From positions 9,983,387 to 10,047,386 of the forward strand of contig NC_064034.1 in the NCBI RefSeq assembly GCF_932526225.1: 64,000 bases of DNA, read 5' to 3'. The notes below the pieces were generated by a model. It was not told the origin of the DNA, ran no database searches, and saw nothing but the letters and a program-made list of their open reading frames with translations. The translations under genes were made by a program, and so were the position numbers. How positions within the stretch are numbered: the first letter of the stretch is position 1; the number at the start of each line of letters is the position of its first letter. This document shows, one piece after another, positions 13,101 through 22,431 of this stretch. The stretch comes from Nematostella vectensis. Taxonomy: Eukaryota > Cnidaria > Anthozoa > Actiniaria > Edwardsiidae.

Positions 13101-15159
13101 ATGACACGTCTGAAAGATGATATGGGACTGACCTATTACCTAAATCATCGCGCACCGTCCCTATTCACGCAATTTTTTTCGCAGTTTTTATTTTCGAGCC
13201 TTTTATTTTCGTGCTCTTTATTTTCGCGCCTTTTATTTTTGTGTGCTTTATTTTTCGCGCGTTTGTGTTATCTGAAACAATTTTAAACATGCTTCCAAAA
13301 ATCCGTAATAAAAATTACGACAGTTGATACAAAGTGCGAGTCATTTGCAAGGGATGTGGGGATAACGCACAATACACTCCTGGTTGAGATGACAAAAGGA
13401 GGAGTTACCTAAGGGCACGCAGTAACCTGGGTTAATTATTAGCTTAAAACCATCCCCTGTTTTGTAATACAATATATACTGTTTAAATGGAATGGAGCCT
13501 TACCTGTAGCCATTGATTATGGTCGCTTGCCTTAGCGCTCCAGGAATATCGGCTATTCAGACGCGAGTTCCACGGCGAAAGGTGATGGTTATAGAAGTTG
13601 TTTGCGGATAGTTGGCCTGGTCGTATGCGTTTATCTTCCATCCCAAGAGGTCTCTTGCAGGTACCTACAGCATGACCATTGCGCAACATTAGACCTCTAC
13701 GACATCCCCAGTTTACCATGTGATAGCAAGACATGTACCCACAAATGAAATGAAAGCGCTAGCCTTAAAGGGTCTCAGTCAGCGCCAGTTTGAAGTACAA
13801 AGCGAAAAACCAAGTGTGAGGAAGCATCTATTTCCAATCGGCTGATTTAGGCATTGCGATATTTTTTTATTGAATTTGGAAAATAAGCTTATTTTATTCT
13901 AAGATGGTTACGTCAAAGTTTTATCACTTGATTTGCCTACGAGACTGAATGAAAACAATAACAAAGATGTGGCTGAGTAGAGCTCTTTAGGGAATAAGAC
14001 ATACTTATGTAACAGCCCTTAGCCTCCATGCGGAGAGAGATGTGAGAGCGCCAGTGGTAAGGGTGTAGTCTCAGGTACCGACAACGGATGGGGAACTTCG
14101 GACGATTTTCCCGGATCGTGTGGCGGTTATTATTCCCTGGGAAGTACTGAAGAGAAAGACAGTCATCATAATGAGATATTAAAATAAGCCTTGAGTACTG
14201 AAGCAAAAGATAATCATCATAATGGGATACTAAAGTGAGTCTTGAATAGGCAAAATATAATCATGTTATAAATAAGCCGTTCAGAACTATAGCAAAAGAT
14301 AATGTTGATGGGAGACCAAAAATGAGCCGTTAAGCTATCTGGGATATTAAGTGAATTAACAATGGCAAACGGTCAATATAATAAGCTGAAAAATTGTCAT
14401 TGAAATTCGTAGCTTTCGTCCCGGCGTTCATGGATGATCAAGGGACAATTCGCTAAAAAAGGCCAACATCTCGGAGGTATGGAACTCGGCCCATCAGTAT
14501 TAAATCCGAACTTATGGAATCCTGGCTTCTTGAACATTATACACAGTGCTCATAGGCAATGTTTAATAATCCTAACGTGTTAAGCTCTTACAATATACCG
14601 CGACACGGACGCTCCTTTCAGCTAGGTTCTTAGAAATTTCCAAGACGTTATTTATTGCTGTGTGTGATTTTATTTTTTTTATTGCCTTTATTATTTCCAG
14701 GGTCCAAGTTTTTGACCTAGCTGTTGCGTTGCCTCTGCCTAAATTTATAAGAAATATAGTGTATTATATCGTAGTTTTATAGTCCAGTTTTGGCGGTACC
14801 ACAAGGGCAAAGCTAATAAAAATAAATGAAACACCTTGAGGCTGTTCCTCTCCTTGTACTGCGACCAGACGATCCCGTCCTGACTGAATGACACCGTGTA
14901 CTGTGTCACCCATTGGTGCGCATCAGACCGTCCTTGCGTCATGATCCCGGTAACTTTGGTCGAACGCCCAAAATCAACCTGGAAGAGATTTTAAGACACT
15001 TTATACAAGTCATTTTATATATTATGACACTTTATACAAGTCATTTTATATATTATAACACTTTATACAAGTCATTTTATATATCATGGCACTTTATACA
15101 AGTCATTTTTTTGTATTTTTTTTTTCATTTCAAATGCGAGGCGCGTATTTCAAAATCCG

Positions 15160-15241
<82 letters not shown>

Positions 15242-15246
15242 GAGTG

Positions 15247-15294
<48 letters not shown>

Positions 15295-18200
15295 GCGTGA
15301 GTGCAGGCGTTCATATAACAGTGCTCAATACATAGGTGTAGAGCGGGATATATCTTGGTTTTTAGGAAAAAAACACGCGAACTACCGTTTCATCTCTACA
15401 AGCCTGTTTCGTGGTTGCCCACTCATCAGGAGATTTAAATCTGACTGACTTTTGCAACGTGTAAGAAGTCACATTTTTCCCAGAACCATAACACAACATA
15501 ACAACCATAACAAGTGCAATTATAAAATTTTGTGGCAATACTGTCAGTATTCGTTATTCCCCTTTCTAACGTACAGTATCCGTCGCCATCAAAGTCTATC
15601 GTACAATACGCTTAGACGAGGCTCCTATTCTCGCATGCAAAAATACAATAACTTCGTTATCAATAAGCCCTTTTACGATACAAAAAATACTTTTTTTACC
15701 ATTTTCAGCGCACGTATCGTAAACATGACAGGCCCGTACCCAGGATTTTTATTGGGGGGGGGGGGGGGTGCGAAATGCGAAAAAGTGGACCTAATTTTTC
15801 AGCGGGTGCGGTGGGAGGGATGGGGGGTGGGGAGAGTGAGTCCTCTGACCACCCCTGAAAAAACAAAAAGGGATTTCTTTATGCCTTTGCAGTATCACCA
15901 CGGTACGTTAATTGTCGGATTTGACTACATACCAGAGTGATCTAGCTTATGCTTTATAGTTTTGTCTACAAAAAGCACGTCTATTTAGAAGCGAAAGTGG
16001 ACATTCGGCCGTTGTGGGGGGGGGGGGGGGTGGTGCGTTTGCACCCCCTGCACCCCCCCTGGGTACGGGCCTGCATTAAAATAAAATGTTAGTTTTACCT
16101 GGATCCACTGATTACGGTTGTTGTGGCGTGCGGACCAGGACCCCCCATGGTGCAGTCGGCCCTTACTCGGCGCCAGGCCTGGCCAGAAGGTCGACGCTGT
16201 GACAGCAGCATTGGAGATACGCCTGTTTTGCATTCCAAGAACACTGTTGCAAGCTCCTGAACAAGGCAATTCATTTAGAAAAAGTTAGTATATGTTAGTA
16301 GAACGCTATTAACATAGCGAGATCTTAACACCACGTGCTTTACTTACGGCAACCCAAAGGCCCCAAGAGAAAGCACCCTTAGCGTTCTTTAAGCGTTTTT
16401 GAAACCTAGACTTACACTGAATTACTGAATTTAAATCCAAAATATCTGCCTTTAAAACCAACCTTTATGACTCTTAACACCAAAAACTCCCATAGCTCAG
16501 ATTGCTTGGATATCGCGTCTTTCTGACATGATTCCCACAATCGCTTCAGTGCGAACGAAGCATAAGACCCCTTATTTTCCCTTCGAACAATATTTGGTGC
16601 ATTTCAGCACGTCATCACGATAATCTTGCTCGTAACCATAATAATACTAACCGTCGGTACGAAGTATAGCCCATATCCTGCAAGATAAATAATTGCATGT
16701 TAAACCTGAATTAAAGGGCAGTCAACATAATAAGCACACAACAAATACTTAAATAAATACTACTGGTAAAGATAAGTATAGAAATCATTGATCATATTCT
16801 TATTGCGCACAGTAATCGGGGCAACGGTCGCTGTAGGCCATAGCCCTGGATACTGGCTACCGGGACAGGAATAAGTGACTTTAGAGGACCACCATCCCTA
16901 GCTCTAACCACTAGGTTATTACAAGCGTTTTGCCTGCGTTGACATAGTGAGTAATCTGGGGGCGTGGTTAGGGCGTGGTTACATTACGGCAATACGTTAT
17001 GACGTACCAATTTCCGCATCACTTTTATAAATTCAAGTATAGTATGTAAAAATATGTTTAGGAAGAAGGGTGGGTGACATGATAATGTAATGGAAAGAAA
17101 TGGATGTAAAGAAATTGTGCTCTCGTGAGAAATCTTTGTTCTTTGTTATTCCTCCGTTTGCGCCTCCATTCCATTTAAAAAATTCGGCGTTTTCGGGTAT
17201 ACGATTCGAATACGCTTCGTTTGCGTATTGTTTATTGCTTTAAATACGAAGAAAAAAACTGTTTGTTTATTAATAGTGCCGTGCAAAGGTTTATTGGAGT
17301 TTAGTAAAATCGTTTGGGAGACAGGAATATGTCCGAGTAGCCCGCCAGGAAGTTAACCGCTAACTTCAAAGAAATGCCCGCTGAGTTGCCCGCTAACTTC
17401 ACTCCGGTTTTAAAAACAAACAAGTTTGTTTTAGCAAAGGCAACGCGTAAGGATCGGTTGGACAGGTTGGAGGTAAAAATTCAATTGTTTGATACATGAG
17501 TGCAGGTCTTTTTTGGTAAATTAAAAAAGTACCTGCGAACAATTCGTTTTTATTCTCAAAATATATGTCATTTCATTTTGAAAACATTTTTCGCTTGAAG
17601 CTGTAAGCAACGGTTTCGCTGTTAGATAATTAAACTCTCGTTCAAGCTATACTTGCATTCTATTACTTTAGAGACTTTGTGTGCCGAATTTACAGCCCCC
17701 TCTTGATTTAACACTTGCATTCTATTACTTTAGAGACTTTGTGTGCCGAATTTACAGCCCCCTCTTGATTTAACACTTGCCACTTGTGAACGCTCTCGCA
17801 TCTAAGACAATGATTCACGAGCGGTTCTTGCTAGATTATTAAAACATAAAATTGTCGCTAATTCTGCTATTTTTTTTTTTTCAAAAGATCTTGTAAACAA
17901 ACATTAACAAGTTATCGTAGGAGGAAGATCAGCTCCGTAGGGGGGGGGGGGGGGGGGGCACCAGTAAAGACTTCAAAGAATTGGTGATGTTTGTCACAAA
18001 TGAATGGTTTTACCCCTGATTCTTAAAAAGATAACAGGTCGAATATATCTCTCTTACCTTTACTAAGATCTTTTTAAAGCAAAAAAGATAAAATTGTTTT
18101 TTTCATGGATTAAAGACAAATAAGAAATCAAAACTCGTCAACGTGATTGCTTGTTATGTAATTTTCTTATTGTGTAATTTTCTTCGAAATATCCCCAGAA

Positions 18201-18621
18201 AAAATTACTCTTATTTTTAAAAGATGTATATGCTTTATACCGTGCATCAGCAAACAAAGGAAGCTTATCGAAAGTTGTCTTAACTCTTACGATACTAATT
18301 TAAGCAGAAGATATGACATCCAAACTTTGTTACTGGTGATTCAGGAAAAAGGTCTTTCAAAAAATTCAGTCTAAAGTTATTAGAATGTCTTTCAAAATGA
18401 ATACGTTTTCAATAAAAAAATAAGATTGCTTTTATAACTACATACCAACTTTAAACTAAAAAAACAACGTTTCAACCTACTTTTGATCTTAAACCACACT
18501 ATCGCGTTTTCGATTAATTAGCACACACAAAAGAACAATTGATTTAAAGTGGTTGCGTTGATTAGGTCAAAAGAAGAACAATGTACTTACAGAATGAGCC
18601 ATGTACAAAGAAAAAGCTCAT
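335..18621 (-). CDS. Secreted multi-discoidin (F5/8 type C) protein, 8 modules, 3' end outside window
   Basis: Exons in transcript order: 18591-18621, 16348-16377, 16099-16256, 14835-14978, 14005-14146, 13504-13664, 12789-12929, 11892-12030, 11221-11537, 10468-10609, 9719-10041, 9187-9328, 8755-8872, 6835-7039, 6199-6340, 5749-6010, 5238-5286, 4826-4973, 4445-4620, 2710-2856, 2208-2349, 873-1171, 335-476. All phases join, giving about 1,233 codons before the left edge. The first two exons encode a hydrophobic signal peptide ([10 protein letters not shown] then [10 protein letters not shown]) that runs straight into the first module. Each module starts with Cys followed by a PLG-like motif, carries RI..TASS, NQW(L/I)Q, ATQGR..A.QWV and RY(V/L)R.HP..WR.HIS(M/L)R, and ends YGC. 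These are hallmarks of discoidin/F5-8C beta-barrels, which bind glycans, phospholipid or collagen. No EGF, membrane or other domain is visible. The last visible exon ends in phase 1, so more coding sequence lies off the left edge. The ligand is unknown. The 31-nt and 30-nt first exons are the least certain part. Confidence 0.88.
1645..2200. repeat. Degenerate ~64-bp tandem repeat interrupted by a SINE
   Basis: The motif GAGCAATGCTT recurs at about 1672, 1736, 1800 and 2118. The first three are ~64 bp apart. The gap before the fourth is filled by the tRNA-derived element at 1870-2107. The right end, GAGGTACCACTGTA, resembles Tigger/pogo-type terminal sequences. Confidence 0.6.
1870..2107 (-). 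mobile_element. tRNA-derived SINE
   Basis: On the minus strand an A-box-like GTTAGCTCAGTGGTA is followed about 30 nt later by a B-box GGGTTCGAACCC. The T-stem pairs poorly, so this is not a working tRNA. The 3' tail reads GTGCGCTATACAAATA, a form seen on many SINE/LINE tails. The element interrupts a tandem repeat. Confidence 0.65.
2966..3139. repeat. Two-copy ~85-90-bp direct repeat
   Basis: Both copies contain GCTGTCACGCT, ATGCCCTGAT, AAATCGTGACGTT and TGACCCGCCA..TTGGGAT. They differ by small indels. Confidence 0.7.
3221..4290. mobile_element. Inverted-repeat (foldback/MITE-like) element in a discoidin intron
   Basis: The outer ~170 bp of each end are inverted copies beginning GATCACTTCACC and built from degenerate TACGATTTACGTT and ATCGTCCTACG motifs. 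The interior (~3400-4100) has no recognisable transposase. The whole element lies in the module 7 a-b intron. Target-site duplication is unclear. Confidence 0.75.
4367..4384. repeat. Poly(C) run
   Basis: About 17 consecutive C, followed by CACC repeats, about 60 bp from the module 7 exon a donor. Confidence 0.85.
4826..6010 (-). other. Discoidin module 6 (intron shifted into the b segment)
   Basis: Exon 5749-6010 encodes [40 protein letters not shown]. The 49-nt exon 5238-5286 gives [15 protein letters not shown]. Exon 4826-4973 starts TFRGNYDRM and ends VELYGC. The conserved NQW becomes KYW here. The intron sits inside the b segment, unlike every other module. The linker to module 7 is the longest seen, about seven residues. 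Confidence 0.87.
6033..6165. repeat. CAT/GTC trinucleotide-rich stretch
   Basis: Imperfect ATC/CAT and GTC triplets, immediately upstream (minus sense) of the module 6 first exon acceptor. Confidence 0.7.
7437..8236. repeat. 31-bp satellite, about 26 copies
   Basis: Near-identical head-to-tail units containing AATAACCAGACCTCAAACAA then ACACAGCCGCC. A single unit near 8100 lacks six or seven bases. It fills much of the module 5 intron and has no coding sense. Confidence 0.95.
8515..8808. repeat. 117-bp tandem repeat containing an exon end and its 5' splice site
   Basis: The junction between exon end (..AACAGAAA) and GTGAGT donor occurs three times, with exon-side borders at 8521, 8638 and the authentic 8755. 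Spacing is exactly 117 bp. Each copy carries the last ~47 nt of the exon plus intron sequence. Confidence 0.9.
9187..10041 (-). other. Discoidin module 4 (a and b exons fused)
   Basis: Exon 9719-10041 encodes [38 protein letters not shown] and ends HRVIR. Exon 9187-9328 starts VFQANIERF and ends RMELYGC. The a-b boundary is intronless, as in modules 3 and 8. The five-residue linker to module 5 includes a Met before the next conserved Cys. Confidence 0.9.
10050..10330. repeat. Irregular AGAAAAAGG..GGTTGTCTT minisatellite
   Basis: Degenerate 20-35-bp units of TTAGAAAAAGG(C/T)(A/G)GGTTGTC just upstream of the module 4 acceptor. In minus sense this is pyrimidine-rich. Confidence 0.75.
10468..11537 (-). 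other. Discoidin module 3 (a and b exons fused)
   Basis: One 317-nt exon (11221-11537) carries [12 protein letters not shown] through [21 protein letters not shown] and SQNK, so the a-b intron present in modules 1, 2 and 7 is absent. Exon c (10468-10609) starts LFQANRDR, includes [17 protein letters not shown] and ends FYGC. The donor after exon c is GTATCA. Confidence 0.9.
12240..12812. repeat. 51-bp minisatellite derived from an exon-intron boundary
   Basis: On the minus strand each unit contains GCGACAAG followed by GTGACCTAACTCTTACCC, identical or nearly so to the exon end and donor at 12789. Six or so near-perfect copies (GTCACCTTGTC at 12481, 12532, 12583 and on) and three or four older copies to the left are visible. 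Confidence 0.9.
12942..13142. repeat. ~56-bp tandem repeat, about 3.5 copies
   Basis: The motif GATGATATGGGACTGA recurs four times, followed by ATTACCTAT..AAGC and TGAATGACACGTCTGAAA. Confidence 0.85.
13165..13262. repeat. TTTTATTTTCG-type short repeats
   Basis: Irregular repeats of TTTATTTTCG(C/T)GC(C/G); low complexity. Confidence 0.6.
14993..15107. repeat. ~31-bp tandem repeat, about 4 copies
   Basis: Units read GACACTTTATACAAGTCATT then TTATATATTAT, adjoining the module 1 exon b acceptor. Confidence 0.85.
15166..15292. repeat. (TA)n microsatellite, interrupted
   Basis: Two long TA runs split by CATATGAGTGGGCA. Confidence 0.95.
15728..16078. mobile_element. Dispersed G-rich repeat pair in inverted orientation
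   Basis: The left end reads CAGGCCCGTACCCAGGATTT and the right end CCTGGGTACGGGCCTGC, facing each other with G-runs inside. The same end sequence recurs near 35222. The right edge is about 20 bp from an exon donor. Confidence 0.6.
17650..17776. repeat. 63-bp exact tandem duplication
   Basis: ACTTGCATTCTATTACTTTA through CCTCTTGATTTAAC occurs twice in direct succession with no visible differences, implying recent origin. Confidence 0.9.
17940..17958. repeat. Poly(G) run
   Basis: About 19 consecutive G. Confidence 0.9.
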
Positions 18622-18631
18622 GAAACCTCAT

Positions 18632-19315
18632 GGCCAACAGCTTTTTCCAAATTCAATCCTGCCCTATCTTGGATAAGAAGGGAGTTTCAAAAGAACATCG
18701 TGAACAATGCCTTTAATACCATAAACACTTATTAACAATTTATTCTCCCAAATATTTAGGTCGACGTTCCAATCATAATATGTTTGTGTAAAAAAAACCT
18801 GTTTAGATATGATAATCCTGTATAGACATGATGATAAAATGATGGTTACAAATGGCTAAATTAAAAAAGGGCAGAAGCATTTATTATAAGACAATTAAGG
18901 GAATCAGAGCTCATGTGCAAGATAATGCAATAAATGTTAATAAATCTGAGTATGTACTGTAAGAACCTTTTTCCTAGTACCTGTCGCAAAAATGCAACAG
19001 TTACGAAAATATTAAATAAAAATATTATACGATAACCTGCATCCGTAACAAAGTTTCATGCGCGACTAAACTTACAAAACATTGGCGCAGCCCAAGATTC
19101 TGTTTCTGGCTGAAAACGCAATTACACAGGGACAAACTAGATAACCATACACCACAACTAATTTTGAAAGTTGTTACTGCGAAATTATAGCGCGAGAAGC
19201 CCAAGTGTGACCAAATATTCATTAATAATTTTAATAATTTTAATTAAAATTCGCATACTTTCGGTCCCTCGAGCAATCACGTACGACCTAGCCGGCACGC
19301 GATCGGCCCAGAAAG
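18632..19315. other. Upstream flank of the discoidin gene, no gene seen
   Basis: AT-rich sequence before the first candidate exon. It should hold the promoter, but I see no convincing TATA or initiator and no spliced coding sequence. Confidence 0.4.
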
Positions 19316-19429
19316 AGCTGAAATTTGAGGGAATAAACGAAAAAACTACCAAATTCCCAATAGAACTACCGTAGTTTTCATATTTACTAGAGACTGCTAC
19401 GATTTGATTGTGGTAGGGGAGCGCCTTTT

Positions 19430-20320
19430 CCCCGGTAGTCACAATGGTCCAACAACGAAGGGAGGGGGGCGGAGGGGGGCTCCTTTTCCCGGGTAGTCAC
19501 AATGGTCCAACAACGAAGGGAGGGGGGTGGGGGGGAGCTCCTTTTCCCGGGTAGTCACAATGGTCCAACAACGAAGGGAGGGGGGTGGGGGGGAGCTCCT
19601 TTTCCCCGGTAGTCACAATGGTTCAACAACGAAGGGAGGGGGGCGGAGGGGGGCTCCTTTTCCCCGGTAGTCACAATGGTCCAACAACGAAGGGAGGGGG
19701 GGCGGAGGGGGGCTCCTTTTCCCCGGTAGTCACAATGGTCCAACAACGAAGGGAGGGGGGCGGAGGGGGGCTCCTTTTCCCCAGTAGTCACAATGGTCCA
19801 ACAACGAAGGGAGGGGGGCTACTTTTCCCGGGTAGTCACAATGGTCCAACAACGAAGGGAGGGGGGTGGGGGGGAGCTCCTTTTCCCCGGTAGTCACAAT
19901 GGTCCAACAACGAAGGGAGGGGGGCTCCTTTTCCCGGGTAGTCACAATGGTCCAACAACGAAGGGAGGGGGGCGGAGGGGGGCTCCTTTTCCCGGGTAGT
20001 CACAATGGTCCAACAACGAAGGGAGGGGGGCGGGGGGGAGCTCCTTTTCCCCGGTAGTCACAATGGTCCAACAACGAAGGGAGGGGGGCTCCTTTTCCCC
20101 GGTAGTCACAATGGTCCAACAACGAAGGGAGGGGGGCGGAGGGGGGCTCCTTTTCCCGGGTAGTCACAATGGTCCAACAACGAAGGGAGGGGGGCGGGGG
20201 GGGGCTCCTTTTGCCCGGTAGTCACAATGGTCCAACAACGAAGGGAGGGGGGCGGAGGGGGGCTCCTTGTCCCCGGTAGTCACAATGGTCCAACAACGAA
20301 GGGAGGGGGGCGGGGGCGTT
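19430..20320. repeat. G-rich ~45-60-bp satellite, about 16 units
   Basis: Units carry GTAGTCACAATGGTCCAACA, then ACGAAGGGAGGGGGG, an optional CGGAGGGGGG segment and CTCCTTTTCCC. Length varies by loss or gain of the second G block. Apparent long open frames here are translations of the repeat. Confidence 0.95.
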
Positions 20321-20838
20321 GGGTTTTTCGGTATTTGCCCTTTTTTTGTACAAGGTTGCGGTAAAAGAGCAAAAAACCATGCTGTATTTCAAAACACTGC
20401 AAGATGCGATATTTTACTTTTTAAACGGCGGTATTGCGGTAAAAATATTAAAATATTGCGGTGCTAATTAGCCTTGCGGTGCGCGCGATTTGCCCTTCGT
20501 ACGGGATGTTTTAGCGGGAAACCTTGAAATGTCGGGGTGTCGCGCGCGCCCTTCAAAACCTCGTCCGTCTGTGCGGTATGGGATATTTCCGATTTTTTTC
20601 TGCGGTACTGCGGTATTTTCGAAAATTTTGTGCGGTATTGCGGTAATTAGACCCTCCAATGCCCCCCCCCTCCCTCCCCTAACAACACAACAAGAATTGA
20701 ATAATATTTCAAAATTTCAACTCATATTTATTTTATTCTTACCTGGAGGTGGGAATCTCGCCATGAAGTTCATTCTGTCTCAATTTCTCACTTTTTTTTC
20801 GATATTACGATGAGTTGTGAGACTTTATGGTATTTACC

Positions 20839-20887
20839 AGCCAAGTCCCAGGCGTTCTAACCTGATAAGAACGCCTGGGACTAGGCT
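20839..20887. mobile_element. Tiny palindromic element with direct flanking repeat
   Basis: Arms AGCC(A/T)AGTCCCAGGCGTTCT pair around a ~9-nt loop. Both sides are flanked by GGTATTTACC, which looks like a target-site duplication. A longer relative lies at 55447-55602. Confidence 0.65.
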
Positions 20888-21490
20888 GGGTATTTACCGT
20901 AATCGAATATTCAAATTCAAATGTCTGCCCGGGGCTGTCAGAGCTGTCACACTATTTTTTGTGTCGAGAGAATCACACTTTTTCATTTGAAATATGAAGC
21001 GGAATCCGGCGAATAACAATGCAAAATAAATCTGGCAATTGAATTATATCATTGCATTACGGCCCTTATCAGTAAAAACTTCGAAAGCCAGTGCGATAGA
21101 CTGAGCTGTAAGAGTGTTTACATCTCGATCTTACCGGTCTCATTTCCCGTTTAGTTGATTTTCAGCAATTTCCACATTTTCTCCTAGCACAATCAAATCG
21201 TAGCAGTCCCTAGTAAATAGGCAGTTCTATTGGGAATTTGGTAGTTTTTTCGTTTATTCCTCCAAATTTGATCTTTGTAAACCTGCTCTGTACTTCAGCT
21301 AATGTAGAGACTCTCAGAAAGAGTATTAGTTTCCAAATCGCAGCCTGAAAAAGACACAAAGAGAATTGACATTTCGAAAGCTCTTTAAAAAAACAATATC
21401 TTCTAAGCATGTTCAATTATAATTTTCCCTAGGGAAGCTTTTAACCTATGGTTTTGCCATGCCTATACAGGCTCATAGCCAATGGAGATT

Positions 21491-21512
21491 GGGGGGGGGG
21501 GGGGGGGGGGGG
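21491..21512. repeat. Poly(G) run
   Basis: About 22 consecutive G directly before a 95-bp tandem repeat. Confidence 0.9.
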
Positions 21513-21516
21513 AATA

Positions 21517-21800
21517 CCCTCCTGCTAAACTACAAGTTCTGCAAAGAGAGGTGGGCTAAAGCCCTATCCACATTTTGAAATAATTTTCTTGATGAGGAAG
21601 ACTGAAATTCACCCTCCCGCTAAACTACAAGTTCTGCAAAGAGAGGTGGGCTAAAGCCCAATCCACATTTTGAAATAATTTTCTTGATGAGGAAGACTGA
21701 AATTCACCCTCCCGCTAAACTACAAGTTCTGCAAAGAGAGGTGGGCTAAAGCCCTATCCACATTTTGAAATACTTTTCTTGATGAGGAAGACTGAAATTC
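21517..21800. repeat. 95-bp tandem repeat, 3 copies
   Basis: Units starting CCCTCC(T/C)GCTAAACTAC begin at 21517, 21612 and 21707 and are nearly identical. Confidence 0.92.
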
Positions 21801-22375
21801 AGCAATGTGCTTAATCTTTGCCACAAATAATTTGCTTCACAGCCACTGGAGATATAGGCCTAGAGGAGGAACCAGAAAGAGAAAATGGGATAAAAGAGCC
21901 CCCATCCAATTTGTGCATCAAATTTTGCAACAGACATTGATATCGGTCACTACTACACAGCATTTTATACCTCTATCATTCAAACCTTCCATGAGGCAGG
22001 TTGGGTCACCATTATCAAGTCCCAAATGTATTATTCCCTGTTATGTTTACCTCTTATTGACCAGGAAATCTCATTATTAAATCTAAGAACTAAACCCATG
22101 GTAACTAAAATGATGATAAAAGTCAACAGCTTACATTACAACTTATTTTGTCCACAGACCATTTTTGACGTTGAAAACTCTTATTTTCACTATTTTGTAT
22201 GCTTGTTTTGTACACAATTTCGAAAAAGTTCAACTCTACTTCCCTTTTTTTAAATTAAGAATAAGTTTAAGAAACTGATTTCAGTCGATTTTTTTATTGC
22301 CATAATAAATGAAAATAAGCTTAAATGATTGTAGTTTCTTTCTATGTTTAAATAATTTTTTTCTAGTTTCTAAAT

Positions 22376-22379
<4 letters not shown>

Positions 22380-22428
<49 letters not shown>
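22380..22428. repeat. (TA)n microsatellite
   Basis: About 24 TA dinucleotides in a gene-free interval. Confidence 0.95.

Positions 22429-22429
<1 letters not shown>

Positions 22430-22431
<2 letters not shown>

Larger units (their letters stand above)
11892..13664 (-). other. Discoidin module 2 (three exons)
   Basis: Exon a (13504-13664) encodes [13 protein letters not shown] to HNQWLQ. Exon b (12789-12929) starts [16 protein letters not shown], contains HQWVTRY and ends SSDK at a GTGACC donor. Exon c (11892-12030) starts YFKGNTDHF and ends VEVYGC. The exon b donor region is the parent of a 51-bp minisatellite that fills the following intron. The linker to module 3 is four residues. Confidence 0.9.
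14005..16256 (-). other. Discoidin module 1 (three exons)
   Basis: Exon a (16099-16256) encodes [11 protein letters not shown] through NQWIQ. Exon b (14835-14978) starts [12 protein letters not shown], contains [11 protein letters not shown] and ends NSLK. Exon c (14005-14146) starts YFPGNNNRH and ends RMEAKGC, so the usual YGC is KGC here. Introns fall at phase 0 inside the module and phase 1 at its end. Donors are GTAAAA, GTGTTT and GTATGT. The a-b intron holds a dispersed G-rich repeat that ends about 20 bp from the exon a donor, and a long TA microsatellite. Confidence 0.88.
19316..21275. mobile_element. Foldback-like element with ~90-bp inverted ends
   Basis: 19333-19413 and 21185-21262 are inverted copies sharing GAATAAACGAAAAAACTACC, AAATTCCCAATAGAACT, TATTTACTAG and GACTGCTACGATTTGATTGT. 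A G-rich satellite and a GCGGTATTGCGGT-rich stretch lie between. No transposase is seen. Confidence 0.65.

Noticed and set aside
15452-15940. 162-codon open frame on the plus strand
   Set aside because: It includes a poly(G)-derived glycine run and a dispersed repeat, and lies antisense inside a discoidin intron. No domain or splice support.
16800-16930. A-box-like CCTAGTGGTTAGAGC on the minus strand
   Set aside because: No matching B box at the right distance, so neither a tRNA nor a SINE is called.
18591-18631. Alternative start codon [14 protein letters not shown] for the discoidin gene
   Set aside because: A good-looking hydrophobic start, but its frame leaves two bases and cannot be joined to the next exons in phase; the ATG at 18621 can.
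19430-20320. Several long open frames on both strands rich in Gly and Pro
   Set aside because: They are translations of the G-rich satellite.
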